Source: Microbacterium ureisolvens (GTDB taxonomy: Bacteria > Actinomycetota > Actinomycetes > Actinomycetales > Microbacteriaceae). Taken from it: DNA of 64,000 bases. Where the stretch lies: NCBI RefSeq assembly GCF_019511645.1, contig NZ_JAEUAX010000005.1:1-64000 (forward strand), read 5' to 3'. How positions within the stretch are numbered: position 1 is the stretch's first letter; the number at the start of each line of letters is the position of its first letter. The notes below the pieces were generated by a model. That model saw nothing but the letters and a program-made list of their open reading frames with translations. It did not search any database and was not told the origin of the DNA. This document shows positions 1 through 8,752 of the stretch, piece after piece. Position numbers and translations under genes: made by a program.

Positions 1-606
1 ATCGGGACCCGCCCCCCGCCAGCCACGAAGCAGGTTCAGGATCACCACGATCTGATCGAACTCGAGATCGAGGTACTTGGGGCCCGACCCCTTTATGTTT
101 GGGACCTGTGTCACGTAATTGCGATCGATCGCACCGTGCAGGACGGAGAACGTCATGAGCAGCGACAGCACGCGACGCACCGATCGGGCGTACGCCGGGT
201 TGCGATCGAGCGCGATGCGCTGGAGAACCTGGTGGCATACTCCGGGACTGAATCGCGAGAGCGGGACCGCACCGAGACGCGGGAGGATGACGCTTCGGAA
301 CATCTGCGCGTAGCCCTCCTTGGTGCTCTGCTCGAGGGACGGATCCCGGTCGACATCCTGGAGCCAGAGAGCGCCGACCTCGGCGATAGTCGACGACGGG
401 TCGACGGTGACGAACATTTCGTTCCACAGCAGGTCGGCTTTCCGACGCAGGCGTTCCTCGGCGGCTTCGCGGGTGGGGCCGGTGGCCGACAGGTACCGGG
501 CGGTACCGCCACCATCGCGAACCATTGCTCGCGCGCGGAATCCATCGCCGAGGGACCGGACGCTCACCTTGCCGAGGTCGCCCGGCTGCTTGCGGGGCCG
601 GCCCAC
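1..606 (-). CDS. Tyrosine recombinase (integrase), N-terminal part, cut by window edge
   Basis: An open frame on the minus strand runs from a GTG at 606 to the left edge, giving 202 codons without a stop. It begins VGRPRKQPGDLGKV and contains a short arm-type DNA-binding region, then the core-binding SAM-like domain of phage-type integrases (segments such as TREAAEERLRRKAD, STIAEVGALWL, TKEGYAQMFRSVILPRLG and RSVRRVLSLLMTFSV). The catalytic domain with its Arg and Tyr residues would lie outside the window. The start is uncertain because no clear ribosome site precedes the GTG. It points away from the island genes, as integrases at island edges often do, so a second attachment site may lie just left of the window. 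Confidence 0.75.
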   Translation of the reverse strand, partial: MGRPRKQPGDLGKVSVRSLGDGFRARAMVRDGGGTARYLSATGPTREAAEERLRRKADLLWNEMFVTVDPSSTIAEVGALWLQDVDRDPSLEQSTKEGYAQMFRSVILPRLGAVPLSRFSPGVCHQVLQRIALDRNPAYARSVRRVLSLLMTFSVLHGAIDRNYVTQVPNIKGSGPKYLDLEFDQIVVILNLLRGWRGAGPD

Positions 607-2020
607 TATCGCGTAACCGATTCCCGCGTCGCGAGAGACCCGACCCGCGACAGGGCGACACGCGGGCGGTATTTGAGACCGTGCCCGGGCGTGCGGAGAC
701 GCAGCACCGGCCGACAGCTGGCCCCACGGGCCGACCGCCGTCGAGCCGTGGGGAACTGTTCGACAGCAGACGTCGCCCAGGACATCGCGCGAATGGCACA
801 CCCCATACCCACCACATGCACGGCGCGCACAACCTCGTGGTCGACCCACCGTTCGAGAACTCGGTTCGCTCTCACGTCGACCGCGCTCCATTGCGCTGGC
901 GGTGACCATCGAGACGACCAACAGCGTAGTCCATCGATGCCATCTAAAGGAGACCCATAATAGGTGACCGTTCGCAACCCCAGCATCCTCTTTCGGAGAG
1001 CCACTCGGATGTGCGAGGGAGCGGACATTCCCTGGCTCGTGGATTCATGCGACACACGTGACAGCGATGATCGACCGTGCCACCCCGCGCCCAGACGCCA
1101 CCCCGGACACACCGGGCTCGGCGACCGGTCCGTGGACATCGCACGAGCCCTGAAACGGGGCCACGAAGGAATGACGGGGATGTTCATGTGTTCCACCCCT
1201 GCGGCAGATCGCCAGGCCGCGAACGACGAGGGTGCTGGGACGCGCACTCGTCGGCTGGTGGCGATACCCGGACCGGGCCGCCAGGCAGAACCTCTCCGCG
1301 CGCCTCCGTGTGATCGGTTTCGCGAAGCCCGCCGTGCGTCGAGAGGCAAGGCGGGGCCCGTTCTCCGGCCCGACCTCCAGCCCGGCTCCAGCCCGACAGA
1401 TTCGAGTGATGTCGGGCTGGAGAGTTCCCTACTCCCGACTGGGATCGCGGGCCTCCAGCCCGACAAGCCCGACAAGTCGGCGTTTGCCGAGCGACCTATA
1501 CGGGGAGACAGAATTACACCCATCCCTATCTATCTCTCTATCTCCGTTAGGTAGAGGTATAGATATATGTCGGGCTGGAGGTCGCGAACCCCCTCCGATC
1601 CCAGTCGCGAGTAGGGAAACCTCCAGCCCAACACGTGTCGGGCTTTGTCGGGCTGCAGCCCGACAAGATGTCGGGCTGGAGACGTTCGATGCGCCCGCGG
1701 TGTCGCCGACATCCAGCGCCGTGCCGATGTCAGCCTTGTCGTGCGAGCGTTCCAAGGACGTTCCCCCAACGCGACGGTGAGCTACCAGTCGCATCTACCA
1801 CGGCAGGACTGATGAGGACGCGGGGCAGGAACAATCAGCTGCACAGACGCGCGCTCGGCGATGACTCCGGCCGTCGCCGAGTGCGCATACGAGCCTCGTC
1901 CGCAGCTGACTCTCTGGCGCTAAACATGACGAAACCCTTCGTGGCCGTCAGGCGAGGGCTGGTGGAGTGTGGACCGAACCATAGGATGTCTGCTGAACAG
2001 GCGGGTGTACGGGGGGGACC
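607..2020. other. Intergenic region of about 1.4 kb, no convincing gene
   Basis: Several long frames are open here, but they have arginine- and serine-rich, low-complexity composition with no recognisable domain and overlap each other on both strands. I treat them as chance frames of GC-rich DNA. The one clear structure is the inverted-repeat element between 1386 and 1681, listed separately. A GGGGGGACC ribosome site at the right end serves the gene starting at 2021. Confidence 0.6.
1386..1681. repeat. Palindrome-bounded inverted repeat element (MITE/REP-like)
   Basis: The 13-mer TGTCGGGCTGGAG or its complement CTCCAGCCCGACA occurs at 1386-1398, 1410-1422, 1453-1465, 1568-1580 and 1669-1681, with a one-mismatch copy at 1621-1633. 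Two longer units, 1410-1465 and 1568-1633, are inverted copies of each other. Both share an inner core reading roughly TTCCCTACTC-CGACTGGGATCG and both end in the 13-mer. A perfect 20-bp palindrome, TGTCGGGCTGCAGCCCGACA, lies at 1646-1665. Between the units, 1530-1566 is an AT-richer imperfect hairpin built of TATC/GATA steps. The layout looks like a non-autonomous mobile repeat; no transposase is encoded inside. Confidence 0.75.
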
Positions 2021-2338
2021 ATGACGCGCTTCATTCTGGACGAGAACGGCAAACCCTGGTTCGCCGTTCAGGTGGACGACGATACAAGCCCTCTGCGTGG
2101 GGTAGCTGACACGGCAGCTAACGCCGCCGAAAGCCTCGCGGATGTCGGTGACGTGATCGCGAAGTCGTGCAGCGACATCCTCGGAGCCATGCGGGACGGC
2201 CTTGGCGACCTCGCGCCCGAGGAGATCGAACTTCAGTTCGGTGTGTCGCTGCGGGGCGATGTCGGGATTTCCTTGGTCACGAAGGCCTCCGGTGAGGCGA
2301 CGTTTACCGTACGCGTGTGCTGGAAACCAAACGCCTGA
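2021..2338 (+). CDS. Trypco1-like (CU044_2847 family) small protein
   Basis: This 105-residue soluble protein has a C-terminal half (EEIELQFGVSLRGDVGISL, then ASGEATFTVRVCW) matching the trypsin-co-occurring domain 1 / CU044_2847 pattern of a short beta-rich domain. Family members sit beside proteases and NTPases in bacterial conflict loci. The first half is a helix rich in Ala and Asp. The ATG at 2021 follows a GGGGGGACC ribosome site. It lies 93 bases upstream of an AAA+ ATPase and a subtilase on the same strand, so the three probably act together. No enzymatic residues are visible. A sensor, adaptor or protease-substrate role is inference. Confidence 0.7.
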   Translation: MTRFILDENGKPWFAVQVDDDTSPLRGVADTAANAAESLADVGDVIAKSCSDILGAMRDGLGDLAPEEIELQFGVSLRGDVGISLVTKASGEATFTVRVCWKPNA

Positions 2339-2431
2339 GCCGGTAACTCTTCACTGCCCTTCGGAGATTCGATTACCGAAACCTGGATCATCATTGATTT
2401 TCTGGGGACTACACCTGGTAATGTTTCCGCC

Positions 2432-3586
2432 ATGGGTGCGGATGAGCTGGGACAGTTAGAGCAAGCTCTCGTCGATGTCACCAGAGTCGCACTGAGTGGA
2501 GACGCCGACGGGGTTCGCCAACTCGGTCGACGGCTTGCACGCCGCCCCCCTGCCGATGCCCTCCATCCCCTTGCCCTCAAAGAGATGCTCTTCTCGTTGA
2601 TGGCGGCTGCACCGCAGCCCGACATCTCGCCGCTGCGCGGTCAGGTTGCTGCCTCCGACGAGATGAGTTGGGTGCAGCACCCGTCAGGTGTCGCCCCACC
2701 TGTGCTGACACCCGACGTTCGCGAAGCGGTGTCGCTCATCATCGCGGAGCACTCCCTGCCCGAACGCCTACAGGAGTTCGGCCTCGCACCCTCCCGTGCG
2801 ATCCTTTTCACTGGGCCTCCCGGCGTCGGCAAGACCCTCACCGCGAGCTACGTCGCGTCGGAGTTGCATCTGCCTCTCATCACGCTCAATCTCGCCTCGC
2901 TCATGTCGAGCCTTATGGGCCAGACCGGGAAGAATCTCCAAGACGTGCTCGCAAGAGCCGCGTCCGAGGCCTGCATCGTGTTCCTGGACGAGTTCGACGC
3001 GATCGCGAAAAGGCGAGTCGACGCATCGGACGTCGGCGAAGTGAAGCGATTGGTCAACGTCGTCCTCCAACAGTTGGATCAGTGGCCGCCTGGAGGATTG
3101 CTTGTTGCTGCGACTAATCACCCTCAACTGCTAGACCCCGCCGTTCACCGCCGGTTCGATTCGTCGATCGACTTCACGCTCCCCGGATTTGACGAGCGCG
3201 TGCGCTTTCTCGAAAGCAGCAACATCACCGCCCTCCGCGAAAGCGACAACGCTGCACTTCAAATCGTCGCGCTAATCAGCGATGGGTGGTCGCTCGCCGA
3301 CCTCAAGAGTTGGACAAACCATGCCGCGCGAACGGCGGTGATGGGGAGCCCTGAAGGGCACGTCGATATCACCGATGCGTTGCTGCGGTCAGCACAGCTG
3401 CATGCTCGCAACTGGAGTGCCAAGTCCGTTGAGAAGCGTTCGGAGTTGTCCCGACTCGCGGCTCAAAGGCTCGGCTGGTCACAGCGAAGAATCGCGGACT
3501 GGTTAGGCGTGAGTCATGTAACCATCGGCAAGGATGTCAAGCGAGCGGGAGGGGAACGCGATGGCAGGCGAGAAGGTGAAGCGTGA
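2432..3586 (+). CDS. AAA+ ATPase with C-terminal helix-turn-helix
   Basis: The 384-residue protein carries an FtsH/CDC48-type AAA+ core: Walker A GPPGVGKT at 128-135, Walker B IVFLDEFDAI at 182-191, sensor-1 ATNH at 227-230 and an arginine-finger region HRRFD at 239-243. Residues 1-100 form a helical N-terminal domain. Residues 340-370 (RLGWSQRRIADWLGVSHVTI) read as a helix-turn-helix, unusual for a protease-partner ATPase and suggesting DNA binding. No transmembrane segment is seen. The 3' end overlaps the subtilase start at 3561 by 26 bases, so translation is probably coupled. It is probably an unfoldase or regulator of that protease; conflict or defence use is inferred from context. Confidence 0.85.
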   Translation: MGADELGQLEQALVDVTRVALSGDADGVRQLGRRLARRPPADALHPLALKEMLFSLMAAAPQPDISPLRGQVAASDEMSWVQHPSGVAPPVLTPDVREAVSLIIAEHSLPERLQEFGLAPSRAILFTGPPGVGKTLTASYVASELHLPLITLNLASLMSSLMGQTGKNLQDVLARAASEACIVFLDEFDAIAKRRVDASDVGEVKRLVNVVLQQLDQWPPGGLLVAATNHPQLLDPAVHRRFDSSIDFTLPGFDERVRFLESSNITALRESDNAALQIVALISDGWSLADLKSWTNHAARTAVMGSPEGHVDITDALLRSAQLHARNWSAKSVEKRSELSRLAAQRLGWSQRRIADWLGVSHVTIGKDVKRAGGERDGRREGEA

Positions 3587-5918
3587 CGGGGATGGCGGCC
3601 GAATTCTCGTCAATGGGGAGGAACTCTCGCAGCCAACCGAGCGAGTCCAAGGTGGCGGCCCCAAGCACCACCCGCAGACGCTCGGCGAGGCACGGGCGCT
3701 CCTAGCTCCGCAGCTCGCAATTGTTCGTGCGGTTCTCGACGATATCCCGGAGCATTTGCGCACCGAGCGAGTCGTGATCGAGGCCGAAGTGTGGGCGAAC
3801 TATCTCGCCAACTCTTACTTTCCGGAGAATCTCGTGAAGCAGCTGCAGCTGCGCCCGCTCGGTTCCAGGACCGTGGAGCACGGCGTGCAGAGCCTCCCGA
3901 GCACTGGTGAGACCGAGGCGACATCCAAGTCCTTTCTCCTGTCTGCAGACGCCAAGGCGGTCCAGGGTATGGAGGCGCTTCTGGCCGGGACGAGCACGAG
4001 CAAGGGGGCCGCGGACGAGTTGCGCCAGTTCAACAGGATCGCTGTGTCGGCGGCTCACGTCGCCAGCACAGCGGGCGTGGAGTCGGAGATGCTCCCCTTC
4101 GAAGCTGTGCTTCACCCGGACCCCGATGCGTCGTCTATCGACGAACGTGCGGCAGCGTCGGCGCCCACTCTTGCCAAGTTCAGTGCACTGGTTGAGTCGG
4201 TCGGAGGCAGAGTTCACTTGAGCGAGAACGACGTTGTCGACGGGCTTACCTTCGTTGCTCTCGAACTGCCGCCGAGCAAGGTCGGCGAGGTGGCAGCGTT
4301 CAATCCGCTGCGGTCCCTCACGCCGACGCCACGAGTTGCCCTCCTCGACGACGAACTACCCGGCGAGAGTGCCGTCGCGTTGCTCGAGCGGCCGGCGAAG
4401 GGTGCCGATCTCCCCGAGGTCCTGGTGTTCGATGGAGGCGTGGACGAGACCGGTGCCATCTTCGCGGGCAACGTGACCGCAGTCGACCTGACGGGTCGAG
4501 GTCTTCACCACCGGGAGGCTCTTCACGGGAGCGCAGTGACGGCGGCGATCCTGTACGGCGATGTCGCGCACACAGGGCGTCCGCTCACCCCTGCTGCACA
4601 CGTGACGCACTACCAGATTGCGCCCGGTCCGTCTGAGGACGCCACTGAATACCCATGGATTCTGCGTCAGATCCGGGAGGTCGTCGAGAAGACTGATGCG
4701 CGCATCGTCAACCTCAGCCTTGGGCCCCACGCCCCCGTCGAAGACCGAGAGCCACATCGATGGACTGCGGTGCTCGACAAACTTGCCTACAACCGTCAGA
4801 TTCTGTTCGTCACAGCCGCAGGAAACAACGGAGCGGCTGACTCGCAGACGGGGCTGAACCGAGTGCAGACACCGGGCGACATGGTCAATGGATTGTGCGT
4901 CGGTGCCGCCGACCGACCCGCCAACGAAACCGAATGGAACGCCGCCGAATACTCGGGACGGGGCCCTGGACGCCCTGGTGCACGCACACAGCCAGCGGTG
5001 CTCGCATTCGGGGGTACGCCGGAGCGGAGGTTCGGGCGGATGCGACCGGACGGCAGCGTCGTCCACGATCATTTCGGCACGAGTTACGCGGCTCCGTTGG
5101 TGACCAACGTGCTCGCACGAGTGTCGACACAGCTCGGCGGACGATCCGACGCGAACACTCTGCGAGCGTTAGCCGTCCATTTCGCTGAGAAGCTCGACCT
5201 TCAGATCGCGACCGAGGTTGGGCACGGCAGACTGAGGGATGATGTTGACGCGCTTTTGCGGTGTCCCGGCAACGAGGTCACGGTCGTCTACCACGGCCTC
5301 ATTGCTCGCGACGAGGTGCGTGCGTACGCGCTCCCCGTTCCGAGCACGCTCACGAGCGGGTCAGTGAATGTCCGATGGACTCTGGCATTTACCACTGCAA
5401 CGGATAGTGCTGAGGCTGGGGACTACTCAAACGCAGGTCTCGAGGTCAAGTTCCGTCCTCACGCGGAGAAGCACTCGATGAGGCGAAAGAAGCCCGGGAC
5501 TGACCGCGAACAGAACAAGGTTGTCAGGATCACTGATACGGCGAAGGTGACTGCTTTGCAGGCAGCCGGTTGGAGGCTCAGCAAGAATCCGGTGACGAGG
5601 CAGCCAAAGACACACTCACGCAGCGAAGCGGCTAGACGCGATCAGGGGAAATGGGAGTCAGTCTGGCGTGCAGAGGATTCGATGTACGCGTCCAGCTTGC
5701 TGCGGCCCCGAATCGACATCAATCATCTGACCCGCGAAGGCGGGCGCATCACGAGTGATACCGATGACATCGAATTCAGCCTCATCGTCACAATCTCGTC
5801 CACGACTGGGCTCCCGGTCTACGCAGACGTGCAGAGCGAGTTCACTGTTCTCACTCCGCTGCCAGTCGTGGCGACCGTGGATGTCGGGATCGCGAACATC
5901 GAAACGGATGTCTTCTGA
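3561..5918 (+). CDS. Cytoplasmic S8 family peptidase (subtilase)
   Basis: I chose the ATG at 3561 because GGAGGGGAAC lies at the right distance; an in-frame ATG at 3534 lacks such a site. The product has 785 residues and no signal peptide. The subtilase triad is visible: Asp291 in VLVFDGGVDETG, His322 in the segment LHGSAVTAAIL, oxyanion Asn422 in VTAAGNNG and Ser508 in FGTSYAAPLV. The first 280 residues and the last 220, the latter beta-rich, are not recognised and could bind substrate or the neighbouring ATPase. Cytoplasmic S8 peptidases paired with AAA+ ATPases recur in bacterial accessory regions. The substrate is unknown. Confidence 0.88.
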   Translation: MAGEKVKRDGDGGRILVNGEELSQPTERVQGGGPKHHPQTLGEARALLAPQLAIVRAVLDDIPEHLRTERVVIEAEVWANYLANSYFPENLVKQLQLRPLGSRTVEHGVQSLPSTGETEATSKSFLLSADAKAVQGMEALLAGTSTSKGAADELRQFNRIAVSAAHVASTAGVESEMLPFEAVLHPDPDASSIDERAAASAPTLAKFSALVESVGGRVHLSENDVVDGLTFVALELPPSKVGEVAAFNPLRSLTPTPRVALLDDELPGESAVALLERPAKGADLPEVLVFDGGVDETGAIFAGNVTAVDLTGRGLHHREALHGSAVTAAILYGDVAHTGRPLTPAAHVTHYQIAPGPSEDATEYPWILRQIREVVEKTDARIVNLSLGPHAPVEDREPHRWTAVLDKLAYNRQILFVTAAGNNGAADSQTGLNRVQTPGDMVNGLCVGAADRPANETEWNAAEYSGRGPGRPGARTQPAVLAFGGTPERRFGRMRPDGSVVHDHFGTSYAAPLVTNVLARVSTQLGGRSDANTLRALAVHFAEKLDLQIATEVGHGRLRDDVDALLRCPGNEVTVVYHGLIARDEVRAYALPVPSTLTSGSVNVRWTLAFTTATDSAEAGDYSNAGLEVKFRPHAEKHSMRRKKPGTDREQNKVVRITDTAKVTALQAAGWRLSKNPVTRQPKTHSRSEAARRDQGKWESVWRAEDSMYASSLLRPRIDINHLTREGGRITSDTDDIEFSLIVTISSTTGLPVYADVQSEFTVLTPLPVVATVDVGIANIETDVF

Positions 5919-5954
5919 TCCTCGAAATCCGCTGACCCACAGAATGGCTGCGAT

Positions 5955-6944
5955 TCATGCTTCAACCGCCACGGGCTCGTCCAACCATTCGAACAGGTCG
6001 CGTGCGATTTGTGCGGGGTCGAGACTCAGCGGCACCATGGGATCCCGCATGCCGGCATGCACGATCCGATTCCGTTGCCGGCTGAGCGACCTCACATTGG
6101 CGAAGAGCTCCGGGGCTTCGACACGGAGCGAGGTTCCGAGCACAGCTGACCAGACCTCATCCAGCAAGTCGGGTAGGTTCGACCGGCGCCTGAGCAACAA
6201 CTCGACCATGCCACCTCGATCGTTCCCGGCACGCTCCCGCAGTTCACGCTTCACTCTCACCTCACACGCGACGGCTGCGACGATCCAGGCGCGGTCGCGA
6301 TCGTTCGCTCCACTGGCGTCGCTGAGGTGCCACGTGTCAGCCAGGAGCGACTCCGCCACGCCAGGTTCCTCGTCGGCGATCACCTTCTTGGCGACCTCGG
6401 AGAGGCTCCCGACGTCGAGCCTGAGCTGTGACGAACGTACTGTCGTCGACTGCGGCCGTCCACGCCCGAAGATGAACTCGCCCGTGTCGAGATACTCAAG
6501 GCAAGCGATGCCGTACTGCTCAGGTGCGTGCGTCGCAAGTCCGAGCCAGGACTGTTGAGGGGCTGCGGCGCGCAGATGCCGGAGGAACAAGCCCGCGACT
6601 TGTGTTGCGATGACGACGCCGACATCGAGGTCGCGCTCGACGACTCGACGCAGATCCGGAGTGAGATGCTCGGGTTTCGGCGTCGGCACCTCGCTGTCCA
6701 CCTCTACGGTGACCTCGAAGATGAGCAGACTCGCGGTGCGCGTATCTCGTCCAGGCTCGTCGAAAACGGGCCCAGCTGGGAGGAATGACGGGCGCCACTC
6801 ATCTTCGAGGCCATCCGGAAGTGCGGAGAAGGCCTCGGGGTGATCGGGCAGCACCACCCGCACTCGGCGCCCCTCGCGCCGAGCCTCGAAGGAGGCACCC
6901 AGCAGTTCCAGCTCGATCCACGCTTCCGGCGCAATGAAGCGCAT
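5955..6944 (-). CDS. HEPN-like protein, third gene of ImmA/IrrE-PIN operon
   Basis: The protein (329 residues from the ATG at 6944) is probably soluble. Its C-terminal third is helical and contains RNRIVHAG, which fits the R-N-x3-H signature of HEPN ribonucleases (Arg291, His296). The preceding helices (EVRVKRELRERAG, NLPDLLDEVWSAVLG) fit a HEPN bundle. The N-terminal part is mixed beta and unrecognised; the layout resembles ApeA-type abortive infection proteins but similarity is not established. The start is uncertain: GTG at 6965 or 7037 is possible. It follows the PIN gene by 129 bases on the same strand. An RNase effector is plausible, but some HEPN-like proteins are inactive. Confidence 0.65.
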   Translation of the reverse strand: MRFIAPEAWIELELLGASFEARREGRRVRVVLPDHPEAFSALPDGLEDEWRPSFLPAGPVFDEPGRDTRTASLLIFEVTVEVDSEVPTPKPEHLTPDLRRVVERDLDVGVVIATQVAGLFLRHLRAAAPQQSWLGLATHAPEQYGIACLEYLDTGEFIFGRGRPQSTTVRSSQLRLDVGSLSEVAKKVIADEEPGVAESLLADTWHLSDASGANDRDRAWIVAAVACEVRVKRELRERAGNDRGGMVELLLRRRSNLPDLLDEVWSAVLGTSLRVEAPELFANVRSLSRQRNRIVHAGMRDPMVPLSLDPAQIARDLFEWLDEPVAVEA

Positions 6945-7073
6945 GCGTACCAGGCCATCTGTCACTCTTCGAGCATGCCGGACACTGCCGATCGCCTGCG
7001 CCGGATGCCAGCGGAGCGGCGGCCCGCAACGATGCACGTCGGATGTTTAGCGCGACTGCGGGCACGCCTGGCC

Positions 7074-7640
7074 TCAGTACTCGTCGTACGGAGGCATGAT
7101 CAGGTCCTCCATCAGGACGAAGGCCTTGAACCCTCCAGGCAAGAACGGGAGCCGGTACTCCGTGGCCAACAAATTGTCGGCAACGGTGGACGCCACATCG
7201 AGACTGATGTGGCCGCCGTTGACGAGATCACACAGCAACGCGACCGTGGTCTTGACGGCCACGCCCCGCTCTGCCGCCACCGTGCGCGCAAACCCGTCGT
7301 CTATCACTGCGACCGCATTGTTCGCTTCGGCGAGTGCGAGAACGCCGCATTCGCCGAGATTCTCGCCGTTCGGCCCCAGCAGCCGGGATGTGTAGTGCCC
7401 GAATGCCGTCTGTTCAATGTCCGTGAGGATTGACCGGTGCGTCAGCCACGTTGCTTCGAGCACAGCCCTGAGGTGCGGGTAGGTGTCAACCGCCAGCCCC
7501 ACCTCACGGCGGACCGTCTCCGGCAGCCAGGCGTGCCGCTCGCCCACGACGAGTTGCAACATCCCCAGCCATCCCGCTTCGGCGAAATGACTGAGCGGTC
7601 CGTCGTCGAAGATGTAGGGCTCATCCGACTCAGCGCTCAC
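7074..7640 (-). CDS. PIN-domain-like nuclease
   Basis: This 188-residue protein shows the spaced acidic residues of a PIN nuclease: Asp12/Asp13 in IFDDGPLSHF, Glu41 and Glu46 in LPETVRREVG, Glu97 in GECGVLALAE and Asp114/Asp115 in AVIDDGFART. PIN domains usually cleave RNA using Mg2+. The GTG start at 7640 overlaps the TGA of the XRE-ImmA/IrrE gene by three bases (GTGA), so the two are translationally coupled. This fits a toxin-antitoxin arrangement in which the HTH-metallopeptidase controls the nuclease. It is longer than VapC toxins (about 130 residues), with extra C-terminal helices. Confidence 0.78.
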   Translation of the reverse strand: MSAESDEPYIFDDGPLSHFAEAGWLGMLQLVVGERHAWLPETVRREVGLAVDTYPHLRAVLEATWLTHRSILTDIEQTAFGHYTSRLLGPNGENLGECGVLALAEANNAVAVIDDGFARTVAAERGVAVKTTVALLCDLVNGGHISLDVASTVADNLLATEYRLPFLPGGFKAFVLMEDLIMPPYDEY

Positions 7641-8752
7641 TGCAGCAGTGACCAGAGTTCGTCGTCGCGCACAGTCCTGAGTGGCGGGAGATCGTCTCGA
7701 TCGAATGTGCCGAGCAAGAGTTGAAGCGTGCGCTCGGCTGACAGCCGCTCGTTGCTGTAGAGCCCCAAGAGGCTCTTCACATAGGCAGACGACAGTGTCG
7801 TCCCGTCCAGTTCGTATGTGACTTTGAGGTTGTACTCGACGATGTCCGCTTTGGTCGTGCGCACGGATCGAATGTTCTGCGCATCGTCTGAGCTTGCCAG
7901 CTCGAGTTCGAGGAGCCGCCGCGCAATCGTCGACATGTCGATGTTGAACTCGCTCCCCGTCAGCACAGCCGCCGTGCGCAGATCATGGCGGCTTCTCACG
8001 TCATTCCAGAATCGCGTGAACCCGAGTTTGGGAGCCAAGAACGCCCGAGCAAATCTGTCGAGGAGGATTTCCGTCCGGTCTGATCCGGCGTGGTCCGCAA
8101 CGCTCCAGTCGACCGTGTAATCGTCCTTCACGAGGTAGTGGCCGAGCTCGTGAGCGAGAGCCAACCGGCGCCGCCCAACACTGTTCGTCGAGTTGATCAG
8201 TGCGACCGCGCCCGATTCCAGGAGAGTCGATGCGGCGTCGGCGGTCTCCGCACCCAGCGGCATGCTGAAGGCGAGCAAACCGACCCGTGCAACGGTGTCT
8301 ACGAGGTGTGGGACCGGTTCGGTGGGGTTGAGTCCGGCGGCTTTGCGCGTGGACTCTGCGAGCGCCTCAGCTTCGGAGCCCGTCTTGGGCAGATCGCGGG
8401 CGTCCAACTGGTCAGAGGTCAACGAGGGCACAAGCCCGCACACCACCGCGACATCGCGTGCAATGCGCTCGAGATGCTTGTCGATGGAAGCCAGCTCGAG
8501 GTCTGGGTCCTGTCGCGTGCGGTGAGCGACCACGGCCGCAGGCGCGTCAGTGAGGAGCCATTCGACTCTCACGCCCAATGCACCCGCGATGTCGACGAGT
8601 TCCAATGCACCCACGCGGCGCAGACCGCGTTCGATCTTCGCAAGAGCGGTGCGCTCGATCCCCGACTCCACGGCGAGTTGCTGCTGCGTCATGTTTGCGC
8701 TTTCCCGCGCCTGAGCTACCCGTGCGCCGACCGCGGCGGAACTGTCAGCCAT
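7637..8752 (-). CDS. XRE helix-turn-helix / ImmA-IrrE metallopeptidase
   Basis: The 371-residue protein fuses an XRE-type HTH (about residues 8-66, RESANMTQQQLAVESGIERT) to an ImmA/IrrE zinc peptidase with HELGH at 201-205 and a downstream Glu in the helix TEILLDRFARAF. In this family the HTH binds DNA and the peptidase cleaves a repressor or antitoxin when a signal arrives. It heads a three-gene minus-strand operon with the PIN and HEPN-like genes. TAAAAT about ten bases upstream of the ATG and the lack of a ribosome site suggest a leaderless transcript. It could be the antitoxin/sensor of the operon or a stress regulator; the context favours the first. Confidence 0.85.
   Translation of the reverse strand: MADSSAAVGARVAQARESANMTQQQLAVESGIERTALAKIERGLRRVGALELVDIAGALGVRVEWLLTDAPAAVVAHRTRQDPDLELASIDKHLERIARDVAVVCGLVPSLTSDQLDARDLPKTGSEAEALAESTRKAAGLNPTEPVPHLVDTVARVGLLAFSMPLGAETADAASTLLESGAVALINSTNSVGRRRLALAHELGHYLVKDDYTVDWSVADHAGSDRTEILLDRFARAFLAPKLGFTRFWNDVRSRHDLRTAAVLTGSEFNIDMSTIARRLLELELASSDDAQNIRSVRTTKADIVEYNLKVTYELDGTTLSSAYVKSLLGLYSNERLSAERTLQLLLGTFDRDDLPPLRTVRDDELWSLLQ

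Noticed and set aside
606..1523. 305-codon minus-strand frame right of the partial integrase
   Set aside because: Arg/Ser/Pro-rich with no domain, spans the inverted-repeat element and ends just at the integrase start.
1386..1681. CRISPR array from repeated TGTCGGGCTGGAG
   Set aside because: Copies are in both orientations with uneven spacing and inverted symmetry, which fits a REP/MITE element instead.
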